From SKPH01 sp051748565 (GTDB taxonomy: Bacteria > Bacillota > Dethiobacteria > DTU022), in assembly GCA_051748565.1 (NCBI GenBank), contig JBNJHN010000053.1:1-14374 (forward strand): a DNA stretch of 14,374 nucleotides. The letters are read 5' to 3'. The position numbers and the translations under genes are program-made. Numbering within the stretch: position 1 is the stretch's first letter; the number at the start of each line of letters is the position of its first letter. Of the stretch, positions 5,851 to 12,444 are shown piece by piece. The notes below the pieces were generated by a model that was not told the DNA's origin, searched no databases, and worked only from the letters and a program-made list of their open reading frames with translations.

Positions 5851-7683
5851 GTGGCGAAAACAATCAGGGTTAGCTCTTTAAAAATTCTCTATGTTGTGCT
5901 GCTAGTGGTTTTTGTCATTACGGCGGTTAATCTGATCTATCCGGCAGTTGTCGGTGCCCAGGATGACCGCTCTTTTTATTTTCCTTCAGTAATTATAGAG
6001 GCTGAAATTAATTCAGACGGATCAATGAATGTAAGGGAAGAGCGTACTTTTCGTTTTAATGGTCGCTTTAGAGGAGCCTGGGCTTATATTTACCTGAAAC
6101 AAAATGCGGTAATCAGAAATATAAAAGTCGGAGAACGGCATGAGCCATATCAGGAAATGCCTGTCGGTACCCAGGACATTCCCGGAATATTCTACGTGAG
6201 ATATGAACCGGATCTGGTTTACATTGACTGGAGCTTTGAAGCCCAAAACGAGGACAGAACTTTTTTCATCGAATATGTTGTTGACAATGCAGTGCTTGTA
6301 CATGAAGATGTGGCAGAGCTTTACTGGCAGTTTATCGGGGATGAGTGGGGTGAACGGACAGCTTATGCCCTTGTTAAACTAAACCTCCCCGGGGGTGCGA
6401 CCGCAGACGACATCAGGGCGTGGGGTCATGGCCCTTTGCATGGCGATGTGACTATTATCAGCCCGACTTTGGTAACCTGGGAAATCGAAGGTTTGCCGGC
6501 CCGGACTTTTTTGGAAGGTCGGGTGGCTTTTCCGATCGAATTGGTCCCGCAGTCCTATAACTACAGCGGCATCGATGGGTTGCCGCGAATGCTGGCTGAT
6601 GAAGAAAGATGGGCCCGTGAAGCCAATCTTAGGCGGGCTGTGAGCAGGATCGATTTTATTTTTGGTCCGTTGCTGCTTACTGCCTTACTGGCCTTCTATA
6701 TTGTCATGAAGTTTCGCTCGAGAAGATCTCCGGACGCCTACAAAGGAGATTACTACCGCGAACTGCCCGGTGATTACACTCCAGCCGAGGCCGGTTACCT
6801 GGTACGCCTCGGAAGAACAACACCCGAAGATTTTACAGCAACAGTGATGGATCTTGCCCGCCGGCGCCATCTCACGCTCGAGGAGTACCAGGGTGAAAGT
6901 GGTTGGCTTCGCAAGCGTCAGTTTACCGACTACAGAATTATTCCAGCCGAGGGAAAAGATCCACTCGAAAATCATGAACAGGAACTTTATTCTTTTATCT
7001 TTGAGTCGGTCGGCAAAAGCTTACCCGGCGGAACAACAATGCGTGAAATTGAGGAATACGGCAAGAAACAGCGTGTAGCCACGGCTAGCTTTTATAAAAA
7101 ATGGACGGAGAGTATCAAGAAAGAATCGGAGAGACATAAATTCTTTAAAAGTATTTACTGGACCGGTATTATTGCCGGTGCAGTTTTTATGATTATGAGC
7201 GTTCTCTTCTTCTTATTAAAAATGCATGTTACCGGAGTGGCTGCAATTTCCGGGGGCTTTATTATAATTATCGGTTTTGCCCTGATGAAGAGACTTACCG
7301 CTAAAGGGGCCGATCATTATGCCAAATGGCGGGCATTCAAAAAGTTTTTGCAGCATTTCTCGCAGCTTGATCGCTCCACCATACCATCACTTATAGTGTG
7401 GGAGCATTACCTGGTTCTCGCCGTGACCCTGGGAGTGGCCAAAGAAGTTATGGAGCAGCTGCACCTGGTGTATCCGGAATTGAAAAGCGATTCTTACCGT
7501 GTATGGCCGGCTTACGGTTTTATGGCGGCAAACCCTTCAAGTTTTAACAATTTTACTTCAAGCATGGATCAATCCTTTAAAACTGCATTCCGATCAGCTA
7601 CTTCTTCCGGCTCCGGTGGAGGAGGCGGCTTCTCCGGTGGAGGAGGCGGCGGTGGAGGTGGAGGGGGCGGCGGCGCCCGCTGA
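5851..7683 (+). CDS. DUF2207 domain membrane protein with glycine-rich C-terminus
   Basis: About 610 residues from GTG 5851, chosen because AGGG (5838-5841, overlapping the end of lemA) lies 9 bases upstream; TTG 5842 is the alternative. An N-terminal signal-like helix (about 10-34) with a possible cleavage near V-V-G-A is followed by a beta-rich extracytoplasmic DUF2207 region (about 40-250). Next come a transmembrane helix (about 267-288), a cytoplasmic segment of about 145 residues, two more helices (about 435-482), and a soluble tail. The last 25 or so residues are a glycine run with one Phe-Ser break, a usual ending in this family. DUF2207 proteins often sit next to LemA, which suggests a shared envelope function that is not established. 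The gene is intact and closes the operon before the hairpin at 7713-7744. Confidence 0.9.
   Translation: MAKTIRVSSLKILYVVLLVVFVITAVNLIYPAVVGAQDDRSFYFPSVIIEAEINSDGSMNVREERTFRFNGRFRGAWAYIYLKQNAVIRNIKVGERHEPYQEMPVGTQDIPGIFYVRYEPDLVYIDWSFEAQNEDRTFFIEYVVDNAVLVHEDVAELYWQFIGDEWGERTAYALVKLNLPGGATADDIRAWGHGPLHGDVTIISPTLVTWEIEGLPARTFLEGRVAFPIELVPQSYNYSGIDGLPRMLADEERWAREANLRRAVSRIDFIFGPLLLTALLAFYIVMKFRSRRSPDAYKGDYYRELPGDYTPAEAGYLVRLGRTTPEDFTATVMDLARRRHLTLEEYQGESGWLRKRQFTDYRIIPAEGKDPLENHEQELYSFIFESVGKSLPGGTTMREIEEYGKKQRVATASFYKKWTESIKKESERHKFFKSIYWTGIIAGAVFMIMSVLFFLLKMHVTGVAAISGGFIIIIGFALMKRLTAKGADHYAKWRAFKKFLQHFSQLDRSTIPSLIVWEHYLVLAVTLGVAKEVMEQLHLVYPELKSDSYRVWPAYGFMAANPSSFNNFTSSMDQSFKTAFRSATSSGSGGGGGFSGGGGGGGGGGGGGAR
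7612..7650 (+). repeat. 18-bp direct repeat in the glycine-tail codons
   Basis: An 18-base unit at 7612-7629 (tccggtggaggaggcggc) recurs at 7633-7650, offset by 21 bases, encoding S-G-G-G-G-G with F-S between. It probably reflects slippage in the glycine-codon run and is confined to the end of the DUF2207 gene. Confidence 0.8.
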
Positions 7684-7712
7684 GTAAGTCCAGTTAAACT
7701 AAAATCTAATGT

Positions 7713-7744
7713 ACCCGGTGATTTATGGCACCGGGTTCTCTTTT
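7713..7744 (+). terminator. Rho-independent terminator after the LemA/DUF2207 operon
   Basis: ACCCGGTG (7713-7720) pairs perfectly with CACCGGGT (7729-7736) around an 8-base loop, followed by TCTCTTTT (7737-7744). It separates this operon from the arsenic operon. Confidence 0.8.
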
Positions 7745-7779
7745 GAAATAGGTTCTAATGTAATGAAATATTTTTATGG

Positions 7780-7809
7780 TTGCAGCATAGCAATGCAATA
7801 TGTTACTAT
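7780..7809 (+). promoter_or_regulatory. Putative promoter of the arsenic operon
   Basis: TTGCAG (7780-7785) and TACTAT (7804-7809) are spaced 18 bases apart, a moderate sigma-A promoter. The -10 overlaps the left arm of the ArsR-type dyad, so a bound repressor would block it. Start expected near 7816. Confidence 0.5.
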
Positions 7810-7831
7810 ATGTATATATAAACATATAGTA
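7804..7831. promoter_or_regulatory. Probable ArsR operator (10-bp perfect inverted repeat)
   Basis: TACTATATGT (7804-7813) and ACATATAGTA (7822-7831) are perfect inverted repeats with an 8-base AT-only spacer. The site is immediately upstream of the arsR-like gene and overlaps its predicted -10, as expected for an autoregulated ArsR/SmtB-family repressor. Binding is inferred from position and symmetry only. Confidence 0.75.
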
Positions 7832-7855
7832 TTAAAGTTTTAGGGAGGGTTATGT

Positions 7856-8185
7856 ATGGCTGAAACTCATAATGCTGTTCTTGCAGACTTTTTTAAGGCA
7901 TTGGCACATCCGACCAGGTTGCAAATATTAGAATTGTTGCGGCCAGGGGAACGCTGTGTTTGCGAGATTTTCCCTGCGCTTGAAATGGAACAGTCGAATG
8001 TATCCCGTCACCTTTCAGTCTTAAAACAGGCGGGTTTGGTGCAATCGCGGAAAGATGGATTAAGGGTGATTTACTGGATCAGCGATTACCATATAGTTGA
8101 TATTTTAAATTTATCAACTGATACGACGAGACAAATATGGCAAAAAAAGGCAGCAGATATTAGTAAATTAATCCGGACAACTTGA
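7856..8185 (+). CDS. arsR: ArsR family As(III)-responsive repressor
   Basis: This 109-residue winged-helix protein is the likely autorepressor of the arsenic operon. The F-K-A-L-A-H-P-T-R-L-Q-I-L-E-L-L segment (13-28) and the recognition helix Q-S-N-V-S-R-H-L-S-V-L (46-56) are typical. E-R-C-V-C-E-I (32-38) holds Cys34 and Cys36, equivalent to the Cys pair of the E. coli ArsR metal-binding helix. The third Cys of the classic ELCVCDLC pattern is Phe here, so As(III) would be held by two Cys or by a third ligand from elsewhere. The start is the ATG at 7856 behind an AGGGAGGG site; an ATG at 7852 is out of frame. The upstream dyad (7804-7831) is its probable binding site. It is the first gene of the operon, followed at a 15-base gap by the thioredoxin-like gene. 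Confidence 0.93.
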   Translation: MAETHNAVLADFFKALAHPTRLQILELLRPGERCVCEIFPALEMEQSNVSRHLSVLKQAGLVQSRKDGLRVIYWISDYHIVDILNLSTDTTRQIWQKKAADISKLIRTT

Positions 8186-8200
8186 AAAGGAGTGATTTAA

Positions 8201-8440
8201 TTGATTATCAAAATTCTGGGAACAGGCTGCAGTAAATGTGAAGCACTGGAAAGGGAAACCATTAATGCCCTGGCCGAGCTTGATGTGGTAGCCGATGTAC
8301 AGAAAGTTACCAGAATGGACGAGATCATGCAGTATGATGTGATGTTGACACCGGCACTGGTAATTAACGATAAGGTAAAGACAGCCGGTAAGGTTCTCAA
8401 GCTTGATGAGTTAAAAAAACTGATTCAGGAAGAACTATGA
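8201..8440 (+). CDS. Thioredoxin-like small protein (TM0996/MTH895 type)
   Basis: This 79-residue single-domain protein has a thioredoxin fold. It starts with M-I-I-K-I-L-G-T-G-C-S-K-C, where Cys10 and Cys13 form the redox C-x-x-C, and T-P-A-L (50-53) gives the cis-proline. It matches the small thioredoxin/glutaredoxin-like proteins often found with PF03773 permeases and ars genes. It starts at TTG 8201 behind AAGGAG. By context it may reduce the arsenate reductase or a cysteine of the neighbouring permease, or hold As(III); none of these is proved. The usual W before C-x-x-C of classic thioredoxin is absent, so its redox potential may differ. It has no signal peptide and should be cytoplasmic. 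No separate promoter is evident. Confidence 0.88.
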   Translation: MIIKILGTGCSKCEALERETINALAELDVVADVQKVTRMDEIMQYDVMLTPALVINDKVKTAGKVLKLDELKKLIQEEL

Positions 8441-8488
8441 ATCTTGTAAGAATGGCAGACCAGTTAATAATGGGGAGATGACTTTACC

Positions 8489-9664
8489 TTGAAGGAATAC
8501 CAAAAGCTAATACTAATCATAGCAGTATTCCTGGCTGCATATTTTATTCCCTTTGAGAGTCCTCTGGTGGGAGCCTCAATTATTGAAGCGTTTCATCTTT
8601 TGCAGGAGTATGCAAGAGAACACGTGCTTTTTTGCCTGGTTCCTGCCTTTTTCATTGCCGGTGCCATTGCCAACTTTGTTTCACAGGGTGCAGTTATCAA
8701 GTATTTCGGGAGTGAGGCCAGCAGATGGGTGGCCTATTCGGTTGCTTCAGTTTCGGGTATGGTTCTGGCGGTTTGCTCCTGCACCGTGCTGCCTCTTTTT
8801 TGCGGCATCTACAAGCGCGGAGCAGGTCTCGGACCGGCGGTGGCTTTTCTTTATTCCGGTCCGGCGATTAATGTCCTCGCTATCATCCTCACTGCCCGAG
8901 TTCTTGGCTGGGAGCTGGGACTGGCCAGGGCGGTCGGGGCAGTGGTTTTTGCTGTTGTTATAGGCTTGCTGATGGCCCTTTTATTTTTCAGGGAAGATAA
9001 AGAAAGACTTTCTTCAGGCATGGCCGGAATGGAAGCGGAGGAAGAAGAATCGCGCAGCCCTCTTCAGAACATTGTTTTCTTTGTCACCCTGGTTTTGATT
9101 CTTATCCTTGCTACCTGGGGCGAACCGGAAGAACCAGTCGGTATTTATAACCTCATATTCCAGGTTAAATGGCCTCTTGTTATAGTCCTGCTTACTGTAC
9201 TCGGTTTTATTGTATCGAAGTGGTTTAACCGGGAGGAACGCCAGGACTGGGTTCAGACCACCTGGGATTTTGCCAAGCAGATCCTGCCCCTGCTTTTTGC
9301 CGGGGTCCTGGTAGCCGGATTGCTGATGGGTCGTCCGGGCAGTGAGGCCGGTTTAATTCCGGTCCGCTATATTGAAGCTTCTGTCGGAGGCAACAGTCTT
9401 CAGGCCAACCTGGTTGCTTCGGTCGTCGGTGCATTTATGTATTTTGCCACCCTGACCGAGATACCGATTCTGCAGGGATTGCTGGGCGCAGGTATGGGTA
9501 AAGGCCCGGCCCTGGCCCTGCTTTTAGCCGGCCCTGCCTTGAGTCTGCCCAACATGCTTGTAATCCATAGTGTTTTGGGAACTAAAAAAACAGCAGCCTT
9601 TGTCCTGCTGGTGGTGGTCATGGCCACTATTTCAGGGATGATATTTGGAAACCTGGTTCACTAA
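8489..9664 (+). CDS. Permease of the PF03773 (DUF318) family, ars-associated
   Basis: This 391-residue integral membrane protein has about eight to ten hydrophobic segments, split by an acidic loop (about residues 175-190). The hallmark V-C-S-C-T-V-L-P-L-F-C segment (95-105) puts Cys96, Cys98 and Cys105 in a membrane region, and A-G-P-A-L-S-L-P-N recurs as a family motif in the second half. Related permeases are implicated in export of trivalent arsenicals (ArsP) or other thiol-reactive species, but substrate is not fixed by sequence. It starts at TTG 8489, with GGGGAG (8472-8477) about 11 bases upstream, a slightly long spacing; no nearer in-frame start exists. The preceding thioredoxin-like gene and the following ACR3 gene argue for a role in arsenic handling. 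A cysteine-rich transporter beside ACR3 suggests a second route or a second substrate. Confidence 0.88.
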   Translation: MKEYQKLILIIAVFLAAYFIPFESPLVGASIIEAFHLLQEYAREHVLFCLVPAFFIAGAIANFVSQGAVIKYFGSEASRWVAYSVASVSGMVLAVCSCTVLPLFCGIYKRGAGLGPAVAFLYSGPAINVLAIILTARVLGWELGLARAVGAVVFAVVIGLLMALLFFREDKERLSSGMAGMEAEEEESRSPLQNIVFFVTLVLILILATWGEPEEPVGIYNLIFQVKWPLVIVLLTVLGFIVSKWFNREERQDWVQTTWDFAKQILPLLFAGVLVAGLLMGRPGSEAGLIPVRYIEASVGGNSLQANLVASVVGAFMYFATLTEIPILQGLLGAGMGKGPALALLLAGPALSLPNMLVIHSVLGTKKTAAFVLLVVVMATISGMIFGNLVH

Positions 9665-9710
9665 AATCAGGCAGTTATACTAATAATAAATAACGGGGTG
9701 ATTAAAAACA

Positions 9711-10772
9711 ATGAGTACACAGAAAGAGTATGAACTTGGTTTTTTCCATAAGTATTTAACTGTATGGGTAGCCTTATGTATTATAATCGGAATAGCACTT
9801 GGAGCTACTTTTCCCGGTGCCGCGCAATTTTTAAACTCACTGGCCATTGCCCAGGTCAACATTCCTGTTGCCATATTTCTTTTTGCCATGATGTATCCGA
9901 TCATGGTCCAGATCGACTTCAGTGAGGTTGTTAATGCGGTCAAAGCTCCCAGAGCGGTGCTTTTAACTTTAATTATCAACTGGGGCATCAAGCCATTTAC
10001 CATGTTTTTCTTTGCCTGGCTCTTTATGCGGGTTATCTGGGCTCCCTTTATTGGTTACGAGTTGGCCGGCGAATATATTGCCGGGATGATCCTTCTTGGT
10101 ATTGCTCCCTGTACAGCCATGGTCCTGGTCTGGAGTTACCTGGCTCGCGGTTTCATGGGTCTGACCCTCGTCCTGGTAGCCATTAACTCTTTGACCATGC
10201 TGGTGCTTTATGCTCCCCTGGGCAACTTCCTGCTTGGTGTGGCCGATATGTATGTGCCGTTCATGACTATCTTTTTAAGTGTCATGCTCTATGTTGGTGT
10301 CTCACTTGTAGCCGGATATTTCAGCAGGACACGTCTAATAAAGACACGTGGCATTGATTGGTACGAGAGAGTTTTTCTAAAGCATATGGGTACGATTTCG
10401 ATCATTGCTCTCCTGCTAACCCTGATTTTCCTTTTTATGCTTCAGGGTGGCGTTATCCTTGAGGCGCCCCTGGTAGTTGGGATGATTGCCGTACCGCTGA
10501 TTATTCAGACCCTTTTTATTTTTATTATTGCCTATGTTTTGGCCAAGTTAATCGGGTTAACATACGAAGAAGCGGCTCCGGCTTCAATGATCGGCGCCAG
10601 TAACCACTTTGAGGTTGCTATCGCCACGGCTGTCACGGTTTTCGGCCTCACCTCGGGAGCGGCGCTGTCTACTGTGGTGGGGGTGTTGATTGAAGTGCCG
10701 GTAATGCTCTGGCTGGTTAGGATTTGCCTGAGGACACGTGATCGATTCCCGGCCTTGAAAAAGGTGTCTTAG
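9711..10772 (+). CDS. acr3: ACR3 family arsenite exporter
   Basis: This 353-residue protein with about ten transmembrane helices is the main As(III) exporter expected from the context, working by proton exchange in this family. L-L-G-I-A-P-C-T-A-M-V-L-V-W (128-141) holds the conserved Cys134, and G-A-S-N-H-F-E-V-A-I-A (295-305) holds Glu301, the residues that family studies place in arsenite transport. Length matches ACR3. The start is the ATG at 9711 behind GGGGTG, about 12 bases away. It follows the permease gene by 46 bases with no terminator or strong promoter in between, so it is likely in the same transcript, and the arsenate reductase gene follows after 64 bases. All expected residues are present, and nothing suggests a defect. 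Confidence 0.95.
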   Translation: MSTQKEYELGFFHKYLTVWVALCIIIGIALGATFPGAAQFLNSLAIAQVNIPVAIFLFAMMYPIMVQIDFSEVVNAVKAPRAVLLTLIINWGIKPFTMFFFAWLFMRVIWAPFIGYELAGEYIAGMILLGIAPCTAMVLVWSYLARGFMGLTLVLVAINSLTMLVLYAPLGNFLLGVADMYVPFMTIFLSVMLYVGVSLVAGYFSRTRLIKTRGIDWYERVFLKHMGTISIIALLLTLIFLFMLQGGVILEAPLVVGMIAVPLIIQTLFIFIIAYVLAKLIGLTYEEAAPASMIGASNHFEVAIATAVTVFGLTSGAALSTVVGVLIEVPVMLWLVRICLRTRDRFPALKKVS

Positions 10773-10836
10773 GCATAGATGCTGTGCATTATATTTGTAA
10801 ATGATTGATAATAATAATGTGGAATAGGTGGCATGA

Positions 10837-11259
10837 GTGGTGGTTAAAAATAAAACCAGAGTTCTGTTTCTATGCACGGGTAATTCCGCCCGCAGTCAGA
10901 TGGCTGAAGGGTTTCTTAAAGCCCTGGGCGGATCCCGCTTAACTGTCAGCAGCGCTGGTACTGCTCCGGTCGGGGTAAACCCCCTGGCAATCAAAGCGAT
11001 GGCTGAAGTGGGTATTGATATAAGCAGTCACACATCTGATGCCGTTAGTTCTGATCTGTTGGCGAATATCGATTTACTGATCACTCTTTGCGGCGATGCC
11101 AGGGAAAGCTGTTCTGTTGTTCCGACCAGGGTGGAAAAACGGCACTGGGCTTTAGAAGATCCGGCCCGGGCTGAGGGGACGGAACAGCAGAAATTAGAGA
11201 AATTCAGAGAAATTAGAGATCAAATCAAAAGTGAAATAGAGCAACTAGTTTCTGAATAA
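10837..11259 (+). CDS. arsC: Thioredoxin-coupled arsenate reductase (LMW-PTP fold)
   Basis: This 140-residue cytoplasmic enzyme reduces arsenate to arsenite with electrons from thioredoxin. C-T-G-N-S-A-R (13-19) is the C-x5-R phosphatase loop holding the nucleophile. L-C-G-D-A-R-E-S-C (84-92) supplies Cys85 and Cys92 for the disulfide cascade, and D-P-A near 108-110 gives the general acid. The three cysteines mark the thioredoxin-dependent S. aureus-type class rather than the glutaredoxin class. The start is GTG 10837 with AGGTG 6 bases away; GTG 10840 is one codon later. It is the last gene of the ars operon and is followed by a perfect 12-bp stem terminator. The product feeds the ACR3 exporter. 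The operon's own small thioredoxin-like protein could be the electron donor, which is inference. Confidence 0.95.
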   Translation: MVVKNKTRVLFLCTGNSARSQMAEGFLKALGGSRLTVSSAGTAPVGVNPLAIKAMAEVGIDISSHTSDAVSSDLLANIDLLITLCGDARESCSVVPTRVEKRHWALEDPARAEGTEQQKLEKFREIRDQIKSEIEQLVSE

Positions 11260-11279
11260 TCAAACTTTAGTACGCAGGG

Positions 11280-11320
11280 ACGGAGGTAGTGTACCAAAAA
11301 ATTCACTACCTCCGTTTTCT
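11280..11320 (+). terminator. Strong terminator of the ars operon
   Basis: ACGGAGGTAGTG (11280-11291) pairs perfectly with CACTACCTCCGT (11304-11315) around a 12-base loop, followed by TTTCT. The 12-bp stem is the strongest hairpin seen in the window and closes the arsenic operon. Confidence 0.88.
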
Positions 11321-11385
11321 TGTACCAGATCAGGTACGATTGCAAATATTGCAGGGATTTATTATCTTAAAGCGGTAGTTGAATG

Positions 11386-11394
11386 TGTTATAAT
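11386..11394 (+). promoter_or_regulatory. Extended -10 promoter for the lipid-kinase gene
   Basis: TATAAT at 11389-11394 is preceded by TGT (11386-11388), an extended -10. No good -35 is visible. Transcription should start near 11401, so the in-frame TTG at 11394 overlaps the promoter and cannot be the translation start. Confidence 0.65.
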
Positions 11395-11426
11395 TGAGCA
11401 AGTTTAAACAATACCGATATTGCTAC

Positions 11427-11432
11427 GAGGTG
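11427..11432 (+). promoter_or_regulatory. Ribosome binding site that decides the start at TTG 11439
   Basis: GAGGTG lies 6 bases before TTG 11439. The earlier in-frame TTG at 11394 has no ribosome site and lies inside the promoter. Confidence 0.65.
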
Positions 11433-11438
11433 TGTTTT

Positions 11439-12365
11439 TTGTCATTAGCAAAAGCTGCTCTGGTAGTAAATCCCGTTTCAGCCAATGGATTAACCAGGAA
11501 ACGGTGGCCTGAAATTGCCTCTGCCTTCGAAAGGGAAGGGCTTCCTTATGTCTACAGTTTTACCGAAGCGCCGGGGCATGCCACGGAGTTGACCCTTAGT
11601 TATTTGAATGAAGGATACAAACTGGTTGTATCGGTTGGCGGCGATGGTACAGCCAATGAAGTAATAAACGGCTTTTTCACTGACAAAAAGGCAGCGCCCG
11701 GGGATAGAGCTTTTGGCTACATATCCACCGGTACCGGTGGTGACCTCGGTCGGACTATCGGCACGCCCAGGGGTATTCCTGAAGCCGTCCAACATCTGAT
11801 CAGATGTCCATCACGCCCTGTGGATGTCGGCAGGGTTACCTTTATTAATAGTTTTGGCAAAGAAGAGATTCGATATTTTATAAACGTGGCCGGCCTGGGC
11901 CTCGACGGTGACATTGTAGACCGGGTCAACCGGACCAGCAAAGCGCTCGGTGGCTTTATTTCTTTTTTGTGGGGTACGGTTGTCAGCTTGCTCCTATATA
12001 AAAATCAAAATATGGTTATTGCAGTCGATGATCAGATAGTGGTTGATGAACCGATTACCTTTGTGGCAATCGGTAATGGCTGTTATTTCGGTGGTGGAAT
12101 GAAAGTTGCGCCTAATGCACTGATGGATGACGGTCTTTTCGATATCATCATTCTGCAAAATTTAAGCAAACTAAAATTGTTGCTAAATCTGCACCGTGTT
12201 TACCGCGGGACACATCTTACTCACCCCCTGATAACAAGCTTGCAGGGCAGAAAAATAACAGTAAACTCAAAAGGCACAGCCCTGCTTAATCTTGACGGTG
12301 AACAGCCCGGAAGGGCGCCTGCTGAAATTGAACTGCTCCCACAGGCCATAAATATTAAAGGTTAG
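11439..12365 (+). CDS. Diacylglycerol/lipid kinase family protein (DgkB/YegS-like)
   Basis: This 308-residue protein is a lipid kinase with the DAGK catalytic domain. It begins A-A-L-V-V-N-P-V-S-A-N-G (6-17). The nucleotide signature G-G-D-G-T-A-N-E-V-I-N (67-77) and the S-T-G-T-G-G-D-L-G-R segment (96-105) follow, then a C-terminal beta-rich domain with G-N-G-C-Y-F-G-G-G-M-K near the 220s. In Firmicutes such enzymes phosphorylate diacylglycerol, recycling it for phospholipid synthesis, or act on other lipids; the substrate is not decided here. The expected site is the inner face of the membrane. TTG 11439 was chosen because GAGGTG stands 6 bases upstream and because the alternative TTG 11394 falls in the promoter; the A-A-L-V-V-N-P motif then lies near the N-terminus, as usual in the family. 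The gene is monocistronic, with thrS following under its own promoter. Confidence 0.9.
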   Translation: MSLAKAALVVNPVSANGLTRKRWPEIASAFEREGLPYVYSFTEAPGHATELTLSYLNEGYKLVVSVGGDGTANEVINGFFTDKKAAPGDRAFGYISTGTGGDLGRTIGTPRGIPEAVQHLIRCPSRPVDVGRVTFINSFGKEEIRYFINVAGLGLDGDIVDRVNRTSKALGGFISFLWGTVVSLLLYKNQNMVIAVDDQIVVDEPITFVAIGNGCYFGGGMKVAPNALMDDGLFDIIILQNLSKLKLLLNLHRVYRGTHLTHPLITSLQGRKITVNSKGTALLNLDGEQPGRAPAEIELLPQAINIKG

Positions 12366-12376
12366 TGAATCTGTCC

Positions 12377-12405
12377 TTGACAGAGCAAAGAGCAAGTTTT
12401 ATGAT
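12377..12405 (+). promoter_or_regulatory. Near-consensus sigma-A promoter for thrS
   Basis: TTGACA (12377-12382), a 17-base spacer and TATGAT (12400-12405) form one of the best promoters in the window. Transcription should start near 12412, giving a leader of about 33 bases. That is too short for a T-box, although T-box control of thrS is common in Firmicutes. Confidence 0.8.
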
Positions 12406-12444
12406 TATTTGTAAGCTATTGCTAAAGAAGGAGGCGTTTAACGC

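Noticed and set aside
11322..11337. GTACC-AGATCA-GGTAC dyad downstream of the ars terminator
   Set aside because: Arms are only 5 bases and it is far from the promoter at 11389. An operator is possible but not supported.
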